NCBI GenBank assembly: GCA_021234155.1
Contig: JAJEKV010000085.1
Span: 2,988,706-3,052,705, forward strand
Direction: 5' to 3'
Source of the DNA: Isoetes taiwanensis
Lineage: Eukaryota; Streptophyta; Lycopodiopsida; Isoetales; Isoetaceae
DNA: 64,000 nucleotides
The notes beneath the pieces are model-generated. The model did no database searches and was not told where the DNA came from. It worked only from the letters and a program-made list of their open reading frames with translations. Positions 10,540 through 21,270 of this stretch are shown one piece after another (position 1 is the stretch's first letter; each line of letters opens with the position of its first letter). Made by a program: the position numbers and the translations under genes.

Positions 10540-10692
10540 TTCTTATTACTGCCACGGTTTTTCCCTCGAAAACCCTTCGGGGCGGAGGTTTTTTTAACCC
10601 GGACAGTAATAAGTTTGCTGCGCTTCTTATGGGTCCCATAGGCCGATTGGCCTCAGTGGACGATAAAAAAATCATTCTCATTCTCATTCTTT
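10540..10692 (+). mobile_element. 5'-truncated LINE-type 3' end with terminal hairpin and (CATTCT)n tail
   Basis: The conserved terminus GGTCCCATA, hairpin AGGCCGATTGGCCT (10640-10653), GTGGACG, TAAAA, then a microsatellite (about three CATTCT units, 10671-10690) matches the 3' ends of the elements at 18743-19290 and 52517-53738. Upstream there is a second inverted pair (CTTATTACTG ... CAGTAATAAG, about 10540-10612) enclosing a small CCCTTCGGGG hairpin. No coding part remains. It meets the poly(A) end of an opposite-strand LINE at 10693. Confidence 0.65.
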
Positions 10693-11545
10693 ATTTTTTT
10701 TTTTTTTTTTGAGGATAAGGATATGTATTATATTTATTATAATCAGTTATACAATGGATGTCCCCATTAGGGATAGATAAGAAGAATTATCTCTGAGCAG
10801 GGTTATCACTGGAGTCCAAATCTTGTACTCCATGGTTACAGTTCCAGTCTTCTCCACCCCTGGGTTACTATAGGGGAATTCCCTTCTTCTCCTAGAGGGG
10901 ATACTATCCAGTTCTTTTAACCATTTTCCAAGAGAGATGGATTGAAGGATATCCCCCTTACAAATTAATTTGGACTCAAGATAAGTCAACCTCTGCTGAT
11001 AGATGGTAACACTTATCCATCTTGAGAGTCCCAATGGCATCTAAACAAGGAGTAGAACCCTGTCAAACTTCCTATCCTGTCCAGTTCTCTATTGTAGTTA
11101 CGTCCAAATTTACGATGATGAGCCAGGGCCATGAGGGCCACCTCTTGGTTACACTGATTTTTTATTCGGCATGATGTAACTAAGCCACCAAGAGCTACTC
11201 CACATCGGTGTTTCCATACACACCAGAGAGATATGTTGGTAAGTGAGAGTTGGATGATATCTTCCTCTAGACTGACTAGTATTTCTGGCCATGATAATTG
11301 GTATATATCCAATCCGATAATTGGACTGACCCATTTCCAGAAGTCGTTTATTTCTGGACAGAAGAAGAGATGATCCAATGTCTTAGAGGCCCCACAGCCC
11401 AATGGACAAAGATCATGATGCACTATATCCCTATTCAGTAACCAAGTCATGCTGCACAAACCATCCTGTAGACTGGTCCAACAGAAAAACTGTAATTTCC
11501 TCGAGCATAGAGAAGTCCAGGACACGGTTAATAATTCTTTAGTTT
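10693..11545 (-). pseudogene. 5'-truncated L1-type LINE: ORF2 C-terminus, 3' UTR and poly(A)
   Basis: The minus-strand frame 11525-11013 holds the reverse-transcriptase zinc-binding domain found at the C-terminus of plant LINE ORF2: an aromatic FFCWTSLQDG-like start, then CPLGC...DHLFFCPEINDFWKWV with the Cys/His ligands in place. A further open stretch follows to 10747. The element ends in A17 on the minus strand (10694-10710). Only about 850 bp of the 3' end is present, which is the usual 5' truncation of target-primed reverse transcription. It is pseudogenic: the RT and endonuclease are missing. Confidence 0.75.
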
Positions 11546-12478
11546 TTTTTTTTGGATCTCCTCAAGGCCATTATTGTTGGTGCAAAATATTGGTTTCCAT
11601 TTTGGGGTCGGATTCCAAAAAACATCGAGTCGCATACCTTGCTTGTGTATTTTCTAAGTCAAATACCATAATAGTGATTTGATTATTATGCTATGAGGAT
11701 CATCTTTCTCGTAGTAATGCTCCTTACCACAGTTGGCTAGTATGTTGGGTTTTGGCCTCCCTTGCATGTCGAGCCCAACTTTTGCCATTTTTCTCACTGC
11801 TGAGGTATTCGACTTGTATAATATTTTTGTAGGTATTGAACTTGAACAATACCATGTTGAATCTACAAGTTTAATACCCCATTTTTGGTATTCGACTTGC
11901 AAAATAGTGGCGAATCTACAAGTCTAATACCTATTTAGAATCCAACCCATAATCGGGAGCCAATAAAAGCATCGGTTATCGTTACAAAATGCTGTTTGGT
12001 ACATTCATACATATATCAACGTAGGTATATAATAGCTTTATTATAATCTTCCATAGAATGCTTTTACATGTAATTGCTAGAGGAGTCGTGACTCAGATAT
12101 ACAAAGGTTTGAAAATGCAATCATTATTTACATTTCAAAATCTACAAATTCATGTGCAAAGTAATGAAACGTTCTCTATAGTTGTCTATAGATGCATACC
12201 AACACTCTTTTTAATGGCACTAAGACATCTATATCTAAAAGAAAAAAGAAAATGAGACTTCTAAACTCCATGACTTTGCCAAGGGAATAGTTCCCTGGCG
12301 TGCTTCTCATCTATTGTCCCATCCTAATCAATCTTCGTCTCGACCTTTTGATACTCCCTAACTTCCTTCACCTACCTTACCCCAAGCCTGCCCTACTGCT
12401 AGTATCACTTTTTTTTTACCATGTTTGTCCTCTTGTTTTATCCACCTTTTTGCCTTACATTGCTTTTTTTTTTTTATT
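11546..12478. other. No gene seen; T-rich plus strand
   Basis: The interval has oligo-T runs and scattered short frames without domains. A near-duplicate word (TACAAGT(C/T)TAATACC) occurs twice near 11870 and 11920. Nothing else is supported. Confidence 0.45.
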
Positions 12479-12657
12479 TCTTTAAAAAGCTCTTCAAGAA
12501 TAGCCATAGGAAAATTAATTTCCAAGAATTAATTAGTGGTGGATATCTCTTCCCAAAAAAAATATTTTTAATATGTGGAAACCCTTCCTGATTTCATGGA
12601 AATTCGGAAGGGTTTCCACTGATTTATTTAATAACCCAAATCGGGGGAGAAAGTGTG
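12479..12657. repeat. Direct repeat, left copy (pair with 14348-14545)
   Basis: The segment from TCTTTAAAAAGCTCTTCAAG to the word before GGTTGG is repeated with few changes 1.87 kb to the right. Both copies contain GTGGTGGATATCTCTTCCC, an A-rich run and GGAAACCCTTCC/GGAAGGGTTTCC words. They could be LTRs of a small non-autonomous element (TRIM-like) or a plain segmental duplication. I see no clear TG..CA ends, primer site or target-site duplication. Confidence 0.7.
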
Positions 12658-12838
12658 GGTTGGCCTCCCGTGGAAACCCTTTCGAATTTCCATGGAAACC
12701 CTTCCGATTTTCCAATTTTTGAAATCAAGAAGGGTTGCCATGGAAATTCGGAAGGGTTTCCATGGAAATAAGGAAGGGTTTCCATATTGGAAAATCGGAA
12801 GGGTTTCCGTGAAAAACAGGAAGGGTTTCCATGAAATT
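12570..12838. repeat. Foldback cluster built from GGAAGGGTTTCC in both orientations
   Basis: About nine copies of GGAAGGGTTTCC or its complement GGAAACCCTTCC occur within 270 bp. The arms pair over longer stretches: 12694-12715 is the exact reverse complement of 12787-12808 (22 bp), and 12671-12695 pairs with 12738-12762 (24 of 25 bp). The nested inverted pairs would give an extended hairpin in RNA or single-stranded DNA. A reduced set recurs in the right-hand direct repeat (14440-14500). Confidence 0.8.
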
Positions 12839-14347
12839 ATTTTTTTTTTCCAAAATACGTGATCCTTTATGGCTCACGCTTATGGCTCACGCTTATGGAC
12901 ACAGACGCCCGACATTAAGGCGCACGTCCATCAAGTACACGGCACCCCAAAATTCAAATTTAAGATTCCAAAAATTCTTGTAAAGTATTTTTTTCATTTT
13001 TTTTTTACTATCTACTAGCTAAGATTTAATCTAGCTGTTTATCACTTCACACTTGATACTTTCTCCACAACATAAAAAGGGTTGTCCTGGCATTAATCAG
13101 ACCCTTCCCACCTAGTTGATAGCATTTTGCATTCACCACTTGATATGCATTGTGCACTTACTAGTACAATACTACTGTTACTATAGGATAAACCTACTCA
13201 AACTAGTCCCACTTTCACCATGCCAATGAAGAGCAATTTCTTAACCTCAAACTAGGGGGACAAAGAGCGAGGATTAGAATCAGAGTCCTGCTTCACAGTC
13301 TAAATGTATTTTCTAATTCCTGTATAAATCAAGATGCAGGGCAAATATGTATCCAATACAAAGTGTAAATAAACTACAATATGCAACTATAACATACCAT
13401 TTCAATGGCAAATGGCAAAAAGATTGATAGATATGAAAAGATGTGCCGCATGAATTTAAAATGTTGAACATCGTGAGATCTTTACTGTTCTCTAGTTGGA
13501 ACCACCTCAAAAAATGGAAGCAGACATAAACCCACTTAAAATCTGCAGCAAAATACAGTCAAAAGGATCGGAAATGAATTAATGAACAAAGAAAACTGAG
13601 CTAGTTTATCAGTTTAAATCCCAGGGCTTGACTTGTTAGGTTTCTATGAGAAGGGCTGGAAAGTGCAGGCTTGGCCGATGCAGACCACCGTAATTCTGAT
13701 CTCTGACAAGCATGGCCCGGTGGGCTGCTATAATATCCATGAGCTTGGTGCTTGGTTGCCACAGACAGAAGGCCAGATCTAGTATAAAAGTTCGTCAATC
13801 CAAATCTTAGAGCACCGCCTGCCTTATAGCTTTGAGTCCATGCCAGTGAGTAGCAGGAATTCGGTCCTTTGCTGTCGAAATCGGCCTTAACCTCTATGAA
13901 CAAAGGCCTGTTCAGAACTGGGCGAAACCTTCTTTTTTACAGTGGACCTCCTTTGCCTGAGGTAGAACCACCGCTTCGCTGCTAAAAACCAGAGCTAGCA
14001 GAGTTAGCTTCTTACAGTATAAGAAAAAAACCGTGGCTTTGCTGCTAAAAAACCTTTGCCCTTCGAAGATCTTTGCCCTGATGTCTGTTTTTTTCCTTTA
14101 CTGTTACAGAGTGCCATGTGTAAGAAAGGAGGGCATCTGATTTACGGTGGCCATAGCTGCTTCCAGCTTAGCCCTTTTGATCCATTTCTGTGCCAATTTT
14201 CACAGCCGTAGCCTGCCATATCCTTCCGATCTGAGCTGCACGCTGCCTGATCTGCCTAAATCTGCCTGAAGCATGTCCTGATCTGCCTGAAGCACTGTTG
14301 AGAAAAGAAATCGCCGGAGTAAGGAGGTAAGACAAAAAAAAACCCTT
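12839..14347. other. Interval between the two direct repeats; no gene recognised
   Basis: If the flanking repeats were LTRs this would be the internal region, but no gag or pol motif is present. A 100-codon minus-strand frame (13903-13601) has no recognisable domain. Near 14220-14300 a CTGATCTGCCTGAAGCA word is repeated. An inverted or duplicated GCTTATGGCTCACGC word occurs near 12870. Confidence 0.45.
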
Positions 14348-14545
14348 TCTCTAAAAAGCTCTTCAAGAATAGCCATAGAAATTAATTTCTAAGAATTAAT
14401 TAGTGGTGGATATCTCTTCCCAAAAAAAATATTTTTAATATGTGGAAACCCTTCCTGATTTCAAATTCGGAAGGGTTTCCATATTGAAGCTCAGAAGGGT
14501 TTCCACTGATTTATTTAATAACCCAAATCGGGGGGAGATAGTGTG
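14348..14545. repeat. Direct repeat, right copy (pair with 12479-12657)
   Basis: This copy matches the left one from CTCTAAAAAGCTCTTCAAG to GATAGTGTG. It differs by small indels and by extra GGGTTTCC words. It lacks the long foldback extension that follows the left copy. Confidence 0.7.
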
Positions 14546-14750
14546 AGCGTATTCACTTGTCATTTGCCCTTTATCACAATTGATCTTTGCATGCTTCACT
14601 ATTCATGCCTCAATATTATTTTGTATTCTTCATATCTGTTGCGCTTTGACACATTCTTTAAGTTGCCCAGAGGGCAAACCCTTGGGGGCTGGGCTGATGA
14701 AATATTATATTTGTACAATTGGATATGCTAATTCAACGGATGAGATTATA

Positions 14751-15232
14751 TCTGATGAGGTTTTGAGCTGATTCGTCGATTTTTTGGCTCGGTTCGCCTA
14801 GTCGCTTCTCCTTACTTGTTTGATCCCCTTGACCACATGGCTTGGACGTTGTCACGTTTTAAGGTGTTATGCTTTACACTCTAACTAAGGATGTGACGGT
14901 CGTTGATGTTTTGGCGTTCTAGTCTGTTTCTTAATCTTGTTCTTGGGCACAAATTGTTTTTCCTTCACAATATCTAAAGCTTTTTTGAGGCGCCTCTTCA
15001 AGTTGTGCACAATTCCTTTGGCTAGACTCCTAAAGAGTTGTTCTCTTCGTTAGTTGCCCTTCGAATTGTTGATCCTTGGGTTCACCAAGTTGCACGCAAG
15101 TTGCCATACTCTGATGAGGTTTTGAGCTGATTCGTCGATTTTTTGGCTCGGTTCGCCTAGTCGCTTCTCCTTACTTGTTTGATCCCCTTGACCACATGGC
15201 TTGGACGTTGTCACGTTTTAAGGTGTTATGCT
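14751..15232. repeat. Perfect 123-bp direct repeat, copies 359 bp apart
   Basis: Positions 14751-14873 and 15110-15232 are identical over 123 bp (from TCTGATGAGGTTTTGAGC to GGTGTTATGCT). The spacer between them is unrelated. Identity implies a recent duplication, gene conversion or an assembly artefact. No coding content is evident. Confidence 0.9.
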
Positions 15233-17558
15233 GCCTTCTGGTCTTGTGGTACCTTCTAATTGCACTTGATCACGCTCCACAGTTTTGAACCTCATGTTGC
15301 ATCTAGAGAGCTCGTGGAGGTGATTGATTGCTAGCACTTCTCCAGCTTCCAATTTGTGGCCTTTGTCCCTCAATACATGTGCATATTCCTGGCGAGTAAA
15401 GCATCATGACTCTATTCCATGTACCTGTATATCTGTGTAGATTGACCCTTGAGTTGAAGAAATTTCTGCCCTATATCTACTCTTGTCCTTGAATAGCCTG
15501 GCTATTGTCCTGAACTCTTTTTTTTTTTGCCGAAGGTGCTTTCGTTACTATCCTTGTCGTTAAGGTATCGAATGCTTCTATCTTGGACGTCGAGGTCCCT
15601 TGTATCAGAGATAAGTTTCTTGAGATGCTCCAACTATAGTTGACCTTCATGTCTGATCTGAGGTCGTCATCCCAAGTTGTGAAGAACGTTCCTCGATGTG
15701 ACCCCTTGAATGGAAAATGCTCCTCCGTAATGTGTTTACCTGTCATGTGGAGTGCCGTGACCATTCAGCGGCCCTACATGGAGTGTGCCGTTGTAAGGCT
15801 GAAGATGTATAGTGCCATTGATTGCTTGAGTAAGATCACCTGGTTGTTGCAGTCGGGCATTCTTGCATGCCTTTGAAGCTTTGAGATGGCGATCGGCAGG
15901 TGGACAGTGTCATTTCTCGGCAGATTGAATTTCTGAGCGCGACTCTTGTTGCTTGGCTCCCCTATGTCTGGAAGTGTGGTCGTCTCCTCCGAGTCGTTTC
16001 CTCCGACTACTTGGCTAAAGCACTGGAGTCGTCCTTCCTTGGGGTTGCACGCATTTCTGGATCTGGAACTCTTGTTTGTACCGACTATCCTCCTCCTTAA
16101 TCTAGCCCCTGATGCTGATATAGGCCTTCAAGTTGGAAATTTTCCTCCCCTGATATGTGTCTCTTCTCCTTCCTCCACATGATCCCCTATTTTTTTAAGT
16201 CGATGAAGTCGTTACCATCTTCCTACTTGTGCAAGGCAGCTGGGAGCTCATCATGGCTGGACTTGAGTGTTTTGCAGTTGTCTAGCTTTGTTGCACCCTT
16301 TGTTGATGTTGCTTGACATCAGCGGCGAGGCTGCGAGATCGTGATGGTCTTCCCTCTGGTTTCTATATGCTCATGTGTCGCTATGAATTGTTGTTTCAAT
16401 GGAAGATTATACTCTTTAACCCTAACTCATGATGCTAATCTAGGCTTCCCCATTCGACATACTCCTGCACCTGTATGTTTCCTTGTGTTCTTCCATTTGA
16501 ACTCATGTGCGTCGAGTCGGTGAAGGGGTCAAGATCTTCTTTCTACTGCGAGCTCGTGGATGTGGTAGCCGCGTGCTTGATAGTCCAGAAGGTTCTTGAT
16601 GCGGATGATTAACGTGTGTCTTCCATTCGATGAAGATTGCTGATAGGCCAGTTGTGCCCTGTACTACTCGTTTCGTTTGTAGAGGTTGCCATTGTGCTTC
16701 ACCCTCTTAGATCTGCCTTTCACTCTCCTCCCTTCATTTGTCAGTACGTCGCCTGGGTCTTCAATATCTTCAAGAAGTCGTGCCCTTTGCTCTTCTATGG
16801 CTCTAGCCTCCTACTCCAAAGACAAATGCTCATATATCCTAGAATCTAAGGGTTAAGATCAAACGGCTACTTAAAAGGCTCTCCTATGACATCCTGGATT
16901 TTATATGCAAGCAAGATGGCTCTGGTTGTATTAATAAAGACATACTTATATCCTTCAAGTTTATGGACATTAGGACATGTGGTCTATCATGAATTGAGCT
17001 TTGTTTTACAAAGCCTTCATGACGTTTGAGACATACTCTTAGATCCTAGCAAAGGTTTGGTTTTGGGGGGGTTCCAATACTCTACATATGGAGTGACTTG
17101 GACAGCTCTAGACTCTATCTCCTTTCTAGATATCCTGGCAATACGGATAAGTCAAATTCTATTGGAAAGACAATAGAGTTAGATCAAGGTGTACGCCTCT
17201 GGCATGAGAAAAAGTGATGTATCTATATTTGAGCTTGTGTTGCTATGCTGAGGGTCTAGATGACTATAACAAAGGAATGTTCTTGAGCACTTCTACCCAT
17301 GAGTAAGGCATCAATTTTGAGCTGAGTGAAGGGCTTGCGAGGTCCCAATGGGCTGTTGTTTCTATTTCTAAACAAACCCTAGTTTGGAAGACAAAATTTA
17401 GGGTTTGAGCAGTTTTGGTTATTTTGAGATGTAGTATAATATCTTTAACTTAATTTTGGTCGTAAATGGTTCTAGACTGTCTAAGGTCCTATTGCAACAA
17501 ATTTCAGGTGATTTGGAGCTGTCTAGCTCAAGTTATGAAGGTTCAAAGTTTTGACCCC
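15233..17558. other. No gene recognised; pyrimidine-leaning sequence with diverged internal repeats
   Basis: The plus strand is rich in CTTC/TCTCC words and TTGCTT-type motifs, with short frames lacking domains. Loosely similar blocks around 16090-16200 and 16420-16510 (each with GATGCTRATNTAGGC) suggest old tandem duplication. It may be non-coding retrotransposon sequence. Confidence 0.4.
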
Positions 17559-17826
17559 TCACACAGTGCACCAGAGGCTTGTTAAAAAATTTTGAAAGGG
17601 CTCCAGGCGCACTCTGTGAGTGGTTGCCACCGGTTTAGGTTCTAGATGACTCTAAAAGTTGGTACAAGGGTAGAATCTTGCTTATTTCAAGAAGTTAAGC
17701 TAGGATATGCCCTTAGTTTCTTGTTTTAGACTCGTCATGGTGTAGATCCATGGTCAAACACTCACACAGTGCGGGAGAGGCCCGTTCAAAATTTTTGAAA
17801 AGGGTCTTGGCGCATTTGGTGAGTGG
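17559..17826. repeat. Diverged tandem repeat, about 200-bp period
   Basis: Two copies of a 65-bp block (CTCACACAGTGC...GTGAGTGG) lie at 17559-17623 and 17761-17826. Each contains a TTTTGAAAAGGG-like core. Such CACAGTGC...AAAATTTT text is common in plant LTRs, but no element ends were found. Confidence 0.6.
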
Positions 17827-17964
17827 ACACTCTTTCTTAACTAAAATTTATGTTTTCTAAACACATTCTTAGGGCTATGACCTAGCTTAAAATTTGATTT
17901 TAAACCTCCTTATGCTTTTTTTTATTGAAGGCTGTCATACGTTTAGCAAGTATATAATCATACA

Positions 17965-18640
17965 AAGATGCCTTATGAAGCTATTATCAATACCATCTCT
18001 CAAGGCATTTGGTCCAATGCTGAGGATTCATGGCAGCATAATGGAAAGCAAGGATACACCGTGACATTGGTCTACAAGTTCCTTATGAGCAATCAGGAGA
18101 TTACAATCCATCAGAAATGGGGAGTTCACCCCCCATAGGGAGGGCCAGAAGTAATTTGAATTACATGTGGAACAGTCCCATCAACCCAAATATTAAAGCC
18201 TTCATGTGGCAGGTATGGCATAAAAGCTTGGCAACCAATAGTAAGAGACATAAATTATCAATGGCTAACTCGGATGTTTGTGACAGGTGTCTGAACGCTA
18301 AGGAGGATGAGAATCACCTATTCAGGCAATGCATGTGGTCGGAATGGATTGGAGCTTGCTTCTAACATTTTTGGCTTAGATCTGGAAGTTTTAAATGAAG
18401 CTGACTTCTTTATGCCATCAAACCCTTGTGATTGCAGGATATATATTCTCCTTTGGAGGATTTGGAAAGGAAGAAACACCTTCATTTTTAACTTGAAATT
18501 ATTCCCCCTGAAGGGATAATAAAGCAGGTTCAATATGATATCAACTGGATTTATGAGACTAACAGTTAATTGGGTTGCATTTTCAAATGTACTATTCATG
18601 ATGATGAGGAAACTCAAATGAAGGAGGGTCAATCTCAGAG
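17965..18640 (+). pseudogene. LINE ORF2 C-terminal fragment (RT zinc-binding domain)
   Basis: The plus strand codes, with stops and a frame change, for the C-terminal part of a plant L1-type ORF2. An upstream segment (DSWQHNGKQGYTVTLVYKFL) corresponds to the conserved W..G.YSVKS.Y element. The zinc-binding domain then follows at 18117-18365: NIKAFMWQVWHKSL, VCDRCLNAKEDENHLFRQC. It lacks the RT core. It is exactly the part missing from the opposite-strand LINE at 19413-24230, so both may be pieces of one element. Confidence 0.75.
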
Positions 18641-18781
18641 CCAATAGCGATTGGATGAAGCTTTTAGGAGCAGCCAACATTTTAGAGCATGGTAACACGT
18701 GTGCGTGTGGTTGCTGTTGTGACCAGAATTATAATGTTCGAAGAAGGAAGGAAGGAAGGAAGAGACTTTTAACGTCCACGG

Positions 18782-18918
18782 AGCCCAATCGGGCTATGGG
18801 ACCAGAACAAACAAAGGGGGCGGAAGCCCCACCAGAACCGTGGGCCGAAGCCCAAGCAAAAACCAATCAAAACATGGGGATGAAGCCCCGTTACAACAAA
18901 ACATGGGGACAAAGCCCC
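18782..18918 (-). other. Five consecutive short hairpins in the LINE 3' UTR
   Basis: Five hairpins lie in a row: 18905-18918 (GGGGCTTTGTCCCC on the minus strand), 18876-18889 (GGGGCTTCATCCCC), 18841-18854 (TGGGCTTCGGCCCA, a C(UUCG)G tetraloop), 18817-18830 (GGGGCTTCCGCCCC) and 18782-18795 (AGCCCGATTGGGCT). Spacers are U/G-rich (GTTTTGTTG-type). The last hairpin is the one conserved in all copies of the family; the first four were not seen in the copy at 52.5 kb. Confidence 0.75.
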
Positions 18919-18939
18919 GTTATCACTCAAAACCCAGGG

Positions 18940-19290
18940 CTAGACCAAGACTGCCCAGGGATCAGTTGGCCATTGATCACTAATGATAGCTCGACCGCCT
19001 CTGTACACTGCCCATTTCTGCTGCAGGCGGGCCTCACGGACCCGGCACAATTCCTCTTTCCGTCTGCAGAGCTGCACCGGAGTCAAATCTTCCTGCACTG
19101 AGAAGGTGGTCCCCTTCAAATGATTGCCATGTCGCAAGACGTGCAGCCTGGAAAGAGCATTTTGAAAGCAAACCAAGAGATGGCGGGGGCGGTCGGGAAG
19201 AGAGCTGATGTGTAAAGCTAAGGATTCCAAAGGCAGATTTAACATGGCTATGGCAAAGCTGTGTATGTGCATCTATTGCACTTTTCACAT
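18940..19290 (-). pseudogene. L1-type ORF1 protein, C-terminal part
   Basis: The open frame contains DRPRHLLVCFQNALSRLHVL, GTTFSVQEDLTPVQLCRRKE and QKWAVYRGGRAIISDQW. This follows the pattern of the L1 ORF1 RNA-binding and C-terminal domains (Transposase_22: RPR..+VRF, then ..I..DLS.....+R, then G). ORF1 protein binds LINE RNA as a chaperone. The N-terminal third found in the copy at 52661-53738 is missing. Where both copies exist, they share most residues and both end with a TAG stop shortly after NPW/DPW. A 5'-truncated insertion is the simplest explanation. Confidence 0.6.
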
Positions 19291-19412
19291 GGTGGTAAAG
19301 GGGAAAGCAAGGAAATATAGGAACTTCAATCTCAAATCATACCATTAGACCCCCTTTTCTGGAAAAGAGAAATAGGATTAATTTTTGATATTCTGCTATC
19401 CTGCACCTTTTT

Positions 19413-21270
19413 CTAAGTTTGACTATAACTTATGAAGAACATTTCATATATAGAGTTACACTTCCCCCCTGCAAGAACTGAATTATGGAAAGTTATAATC
19501 CCATTATTATCAAACAGGTCTTTGATAAGAATAACCCCCTTTACTTTCCAAAGCCTTGCTTGATCAGGGAAGTGACAAGCAAAGCGCATGTCTGAGTTAT
19601 CCAGAATTAGTGCTGGATTCCAGAAGATAGACTGCTCCATTGAAAGCCCCTTCTTCCATGTGTACATATGCCTAATTTCCAGCCAAGCCTTGATCCACTT
19701 CTTGATAATACCTGGGGTGTTAGTAGGGACAGAGAAAGGAAAATAAATCGAATGTGGAAGCTCCATTTGTAGAGATCTCCATCCATAAGGGTGACATCTG
19801 TTGATACAATATCTTATTAGAATAGAGATCAGGTGTTTATCATGGCAGGCTTTGTAAAAGTATTTTGCAGCCAAGGCCAATCCATGTTTTTCAATATTGA
19901 TGGTGCCGAGGCCGCCCTTTTTCTTAGCTTTACAACACTCCTTCATTGACACAGGGTGCCAACATCTTCTATTATGACCACAAGCTATGAACCTGCTAAT
20001 AATGCTCTGGAGCTTATTAGAAACCTTTTTAGGAGCCAAAATAACCGAAGATTGGTAGACCTGGGATGAGGAGATCACAAAGTTGGCAATAATAGCTCTG
20101 CCATTTTTGGACAGATATTTAGAGTTCAAAGAATCCACCTTTTTATAGAACTTATCAATAATCTTGCTCCATAAGTCTAAAACGTTGCATCTAATAGCAT
20201 AGGGTATCCCCAAAATCTTAAACTCGGTGCAGGGGGTGTTATACTTACAACCCAAAAGGCCAGGCTCCTGATTTCCTTTGTCCTCATCCCTTGCTTGAAT
20301 TGCTGATTTAAGAGGGTTGATCTTACATCCTGAAGCTTCTCCAGAATCATTTAGAATCTACTTAATGTTTATAAGGGAGTTATGATCCATGGAAATCAGA
20401 ATAAAAGTGTCATCTGCAAAATGTCCATTAAGGATTTGATCTACCTGAGAGTTCTCAGGCAGATGTAGACCCTTAATTTAGTAGACTTGGCTTTATCCAA
20501 TTTGTTGTGAAGAGCCTCCATAACAATAAAAAAAAGAAAGGGTGCAAGAGGACAACCTTGTTTAACTCCTCTCTGAATAGAGAAAAAGGGGCTGCACTCA
20601 CCATTTATAAGTACAACAGATCTCTAGTTCTTAAGGATGGCTTTGAAGATCCCAATACTCTCTTCATTAAATCCCAGAGCCCTGCAACTTTTAAAAAGAA
20701 AATTCCAGCTTACCGTGTCAAAAGCCTTGGTAATATCCAATTTTAGGAGAGCCACCTCCTGTCTGGAATCTTTAGCCCATTGGAGACCCAAGATAACAGT
20801 GACCACATTATCAAGAATATATACGTCCTTAAGGTAAGCCGATTGAGAACTGCTGATAATAGAATCAAGAACCTTCTTAAGTCTAGCAGCATAGCACCTG
20901 CAATTATCTGGTAGATAACATTAGTCAAGGAGATAGGTCTATAATCAGAAAAGGAGACATGAGAGTTTATCTTGGGGATGAGAGCAAGAAAGCTAGTGTT
21001 GATCTGAGCATCCAAACACTTTCCTGTTCTGAACTCATTGGCCAACTTGGTGATTTCATCCCCTAAAATAGGCCAGGCTTTCTTGAAAAATTCAGCAGGA
21101 AGACCATTCGGTCCAGGGGTTTTCCCATTATCCATACCATTGACCACTTCCTTAAACTCATTATTTACAAAAGGATTAGTAATCATATCATTTTGATTAT
21201 TATTATCTTTCTTTCTCATGTTGATAAAGTTATCCATCATGTCATCAGAGCAATCCATGTTAGTTCCCAT
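19413..21270 (-). pseudogene. LINE ORF2, reverse transcriptase
   Basis: RT motifs are in order: GKTPGPNGLPAEFFKKAW (21150-21090), DYRPISLTNVIYQ, LLKLDITKAFDTVSW (palm A, about 20730), GVKQGCPLAPFLF (about 20570), and FADDTFIL at 20397-20420 (catalytic Asp pair). The C-terminal thumb part (20255-19413) includes LGIPYAIRCN, W...IIDKFYKKVDSL and KKGGLGTINIEKHG, as in plant L1 ORF2. The protein stops before the zinc-binding domain. Frameshifts lie near 20870, 20620 and 20350. Confidence 0.85.

Larger units (their letters stand above)
18743..19290 (-). mobile_element. ORF1-only LINE derivative, copy B (5'-truncated)
   Basis: On the minus strand: C-terminal two-thirds of an L1-type ORF1, a stop, about 150 bp of 3' UTR with serial hairpins, the conserved terminus (GGTCCCATA, hairpin, GTGGACG, TTAAAA) and a (TTCC)n tail (18743-18762). 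It has no endonuclease or RT. The same arrangement is found at 52517-53738. It is interpreted as a non-autonomous element mobilised by a LINE, comparable in layout to mammalian HAL1. Confidence 0.65.

Noticed and set aside
12570-12838. CRISPR array or telomeric repeat from GGAAGGGTTTCC words
   Set aside because: Words occur in both orientations with irregular spacing and form inverted pairs; the plant telomere unit TTTAGGG is not present as a run.
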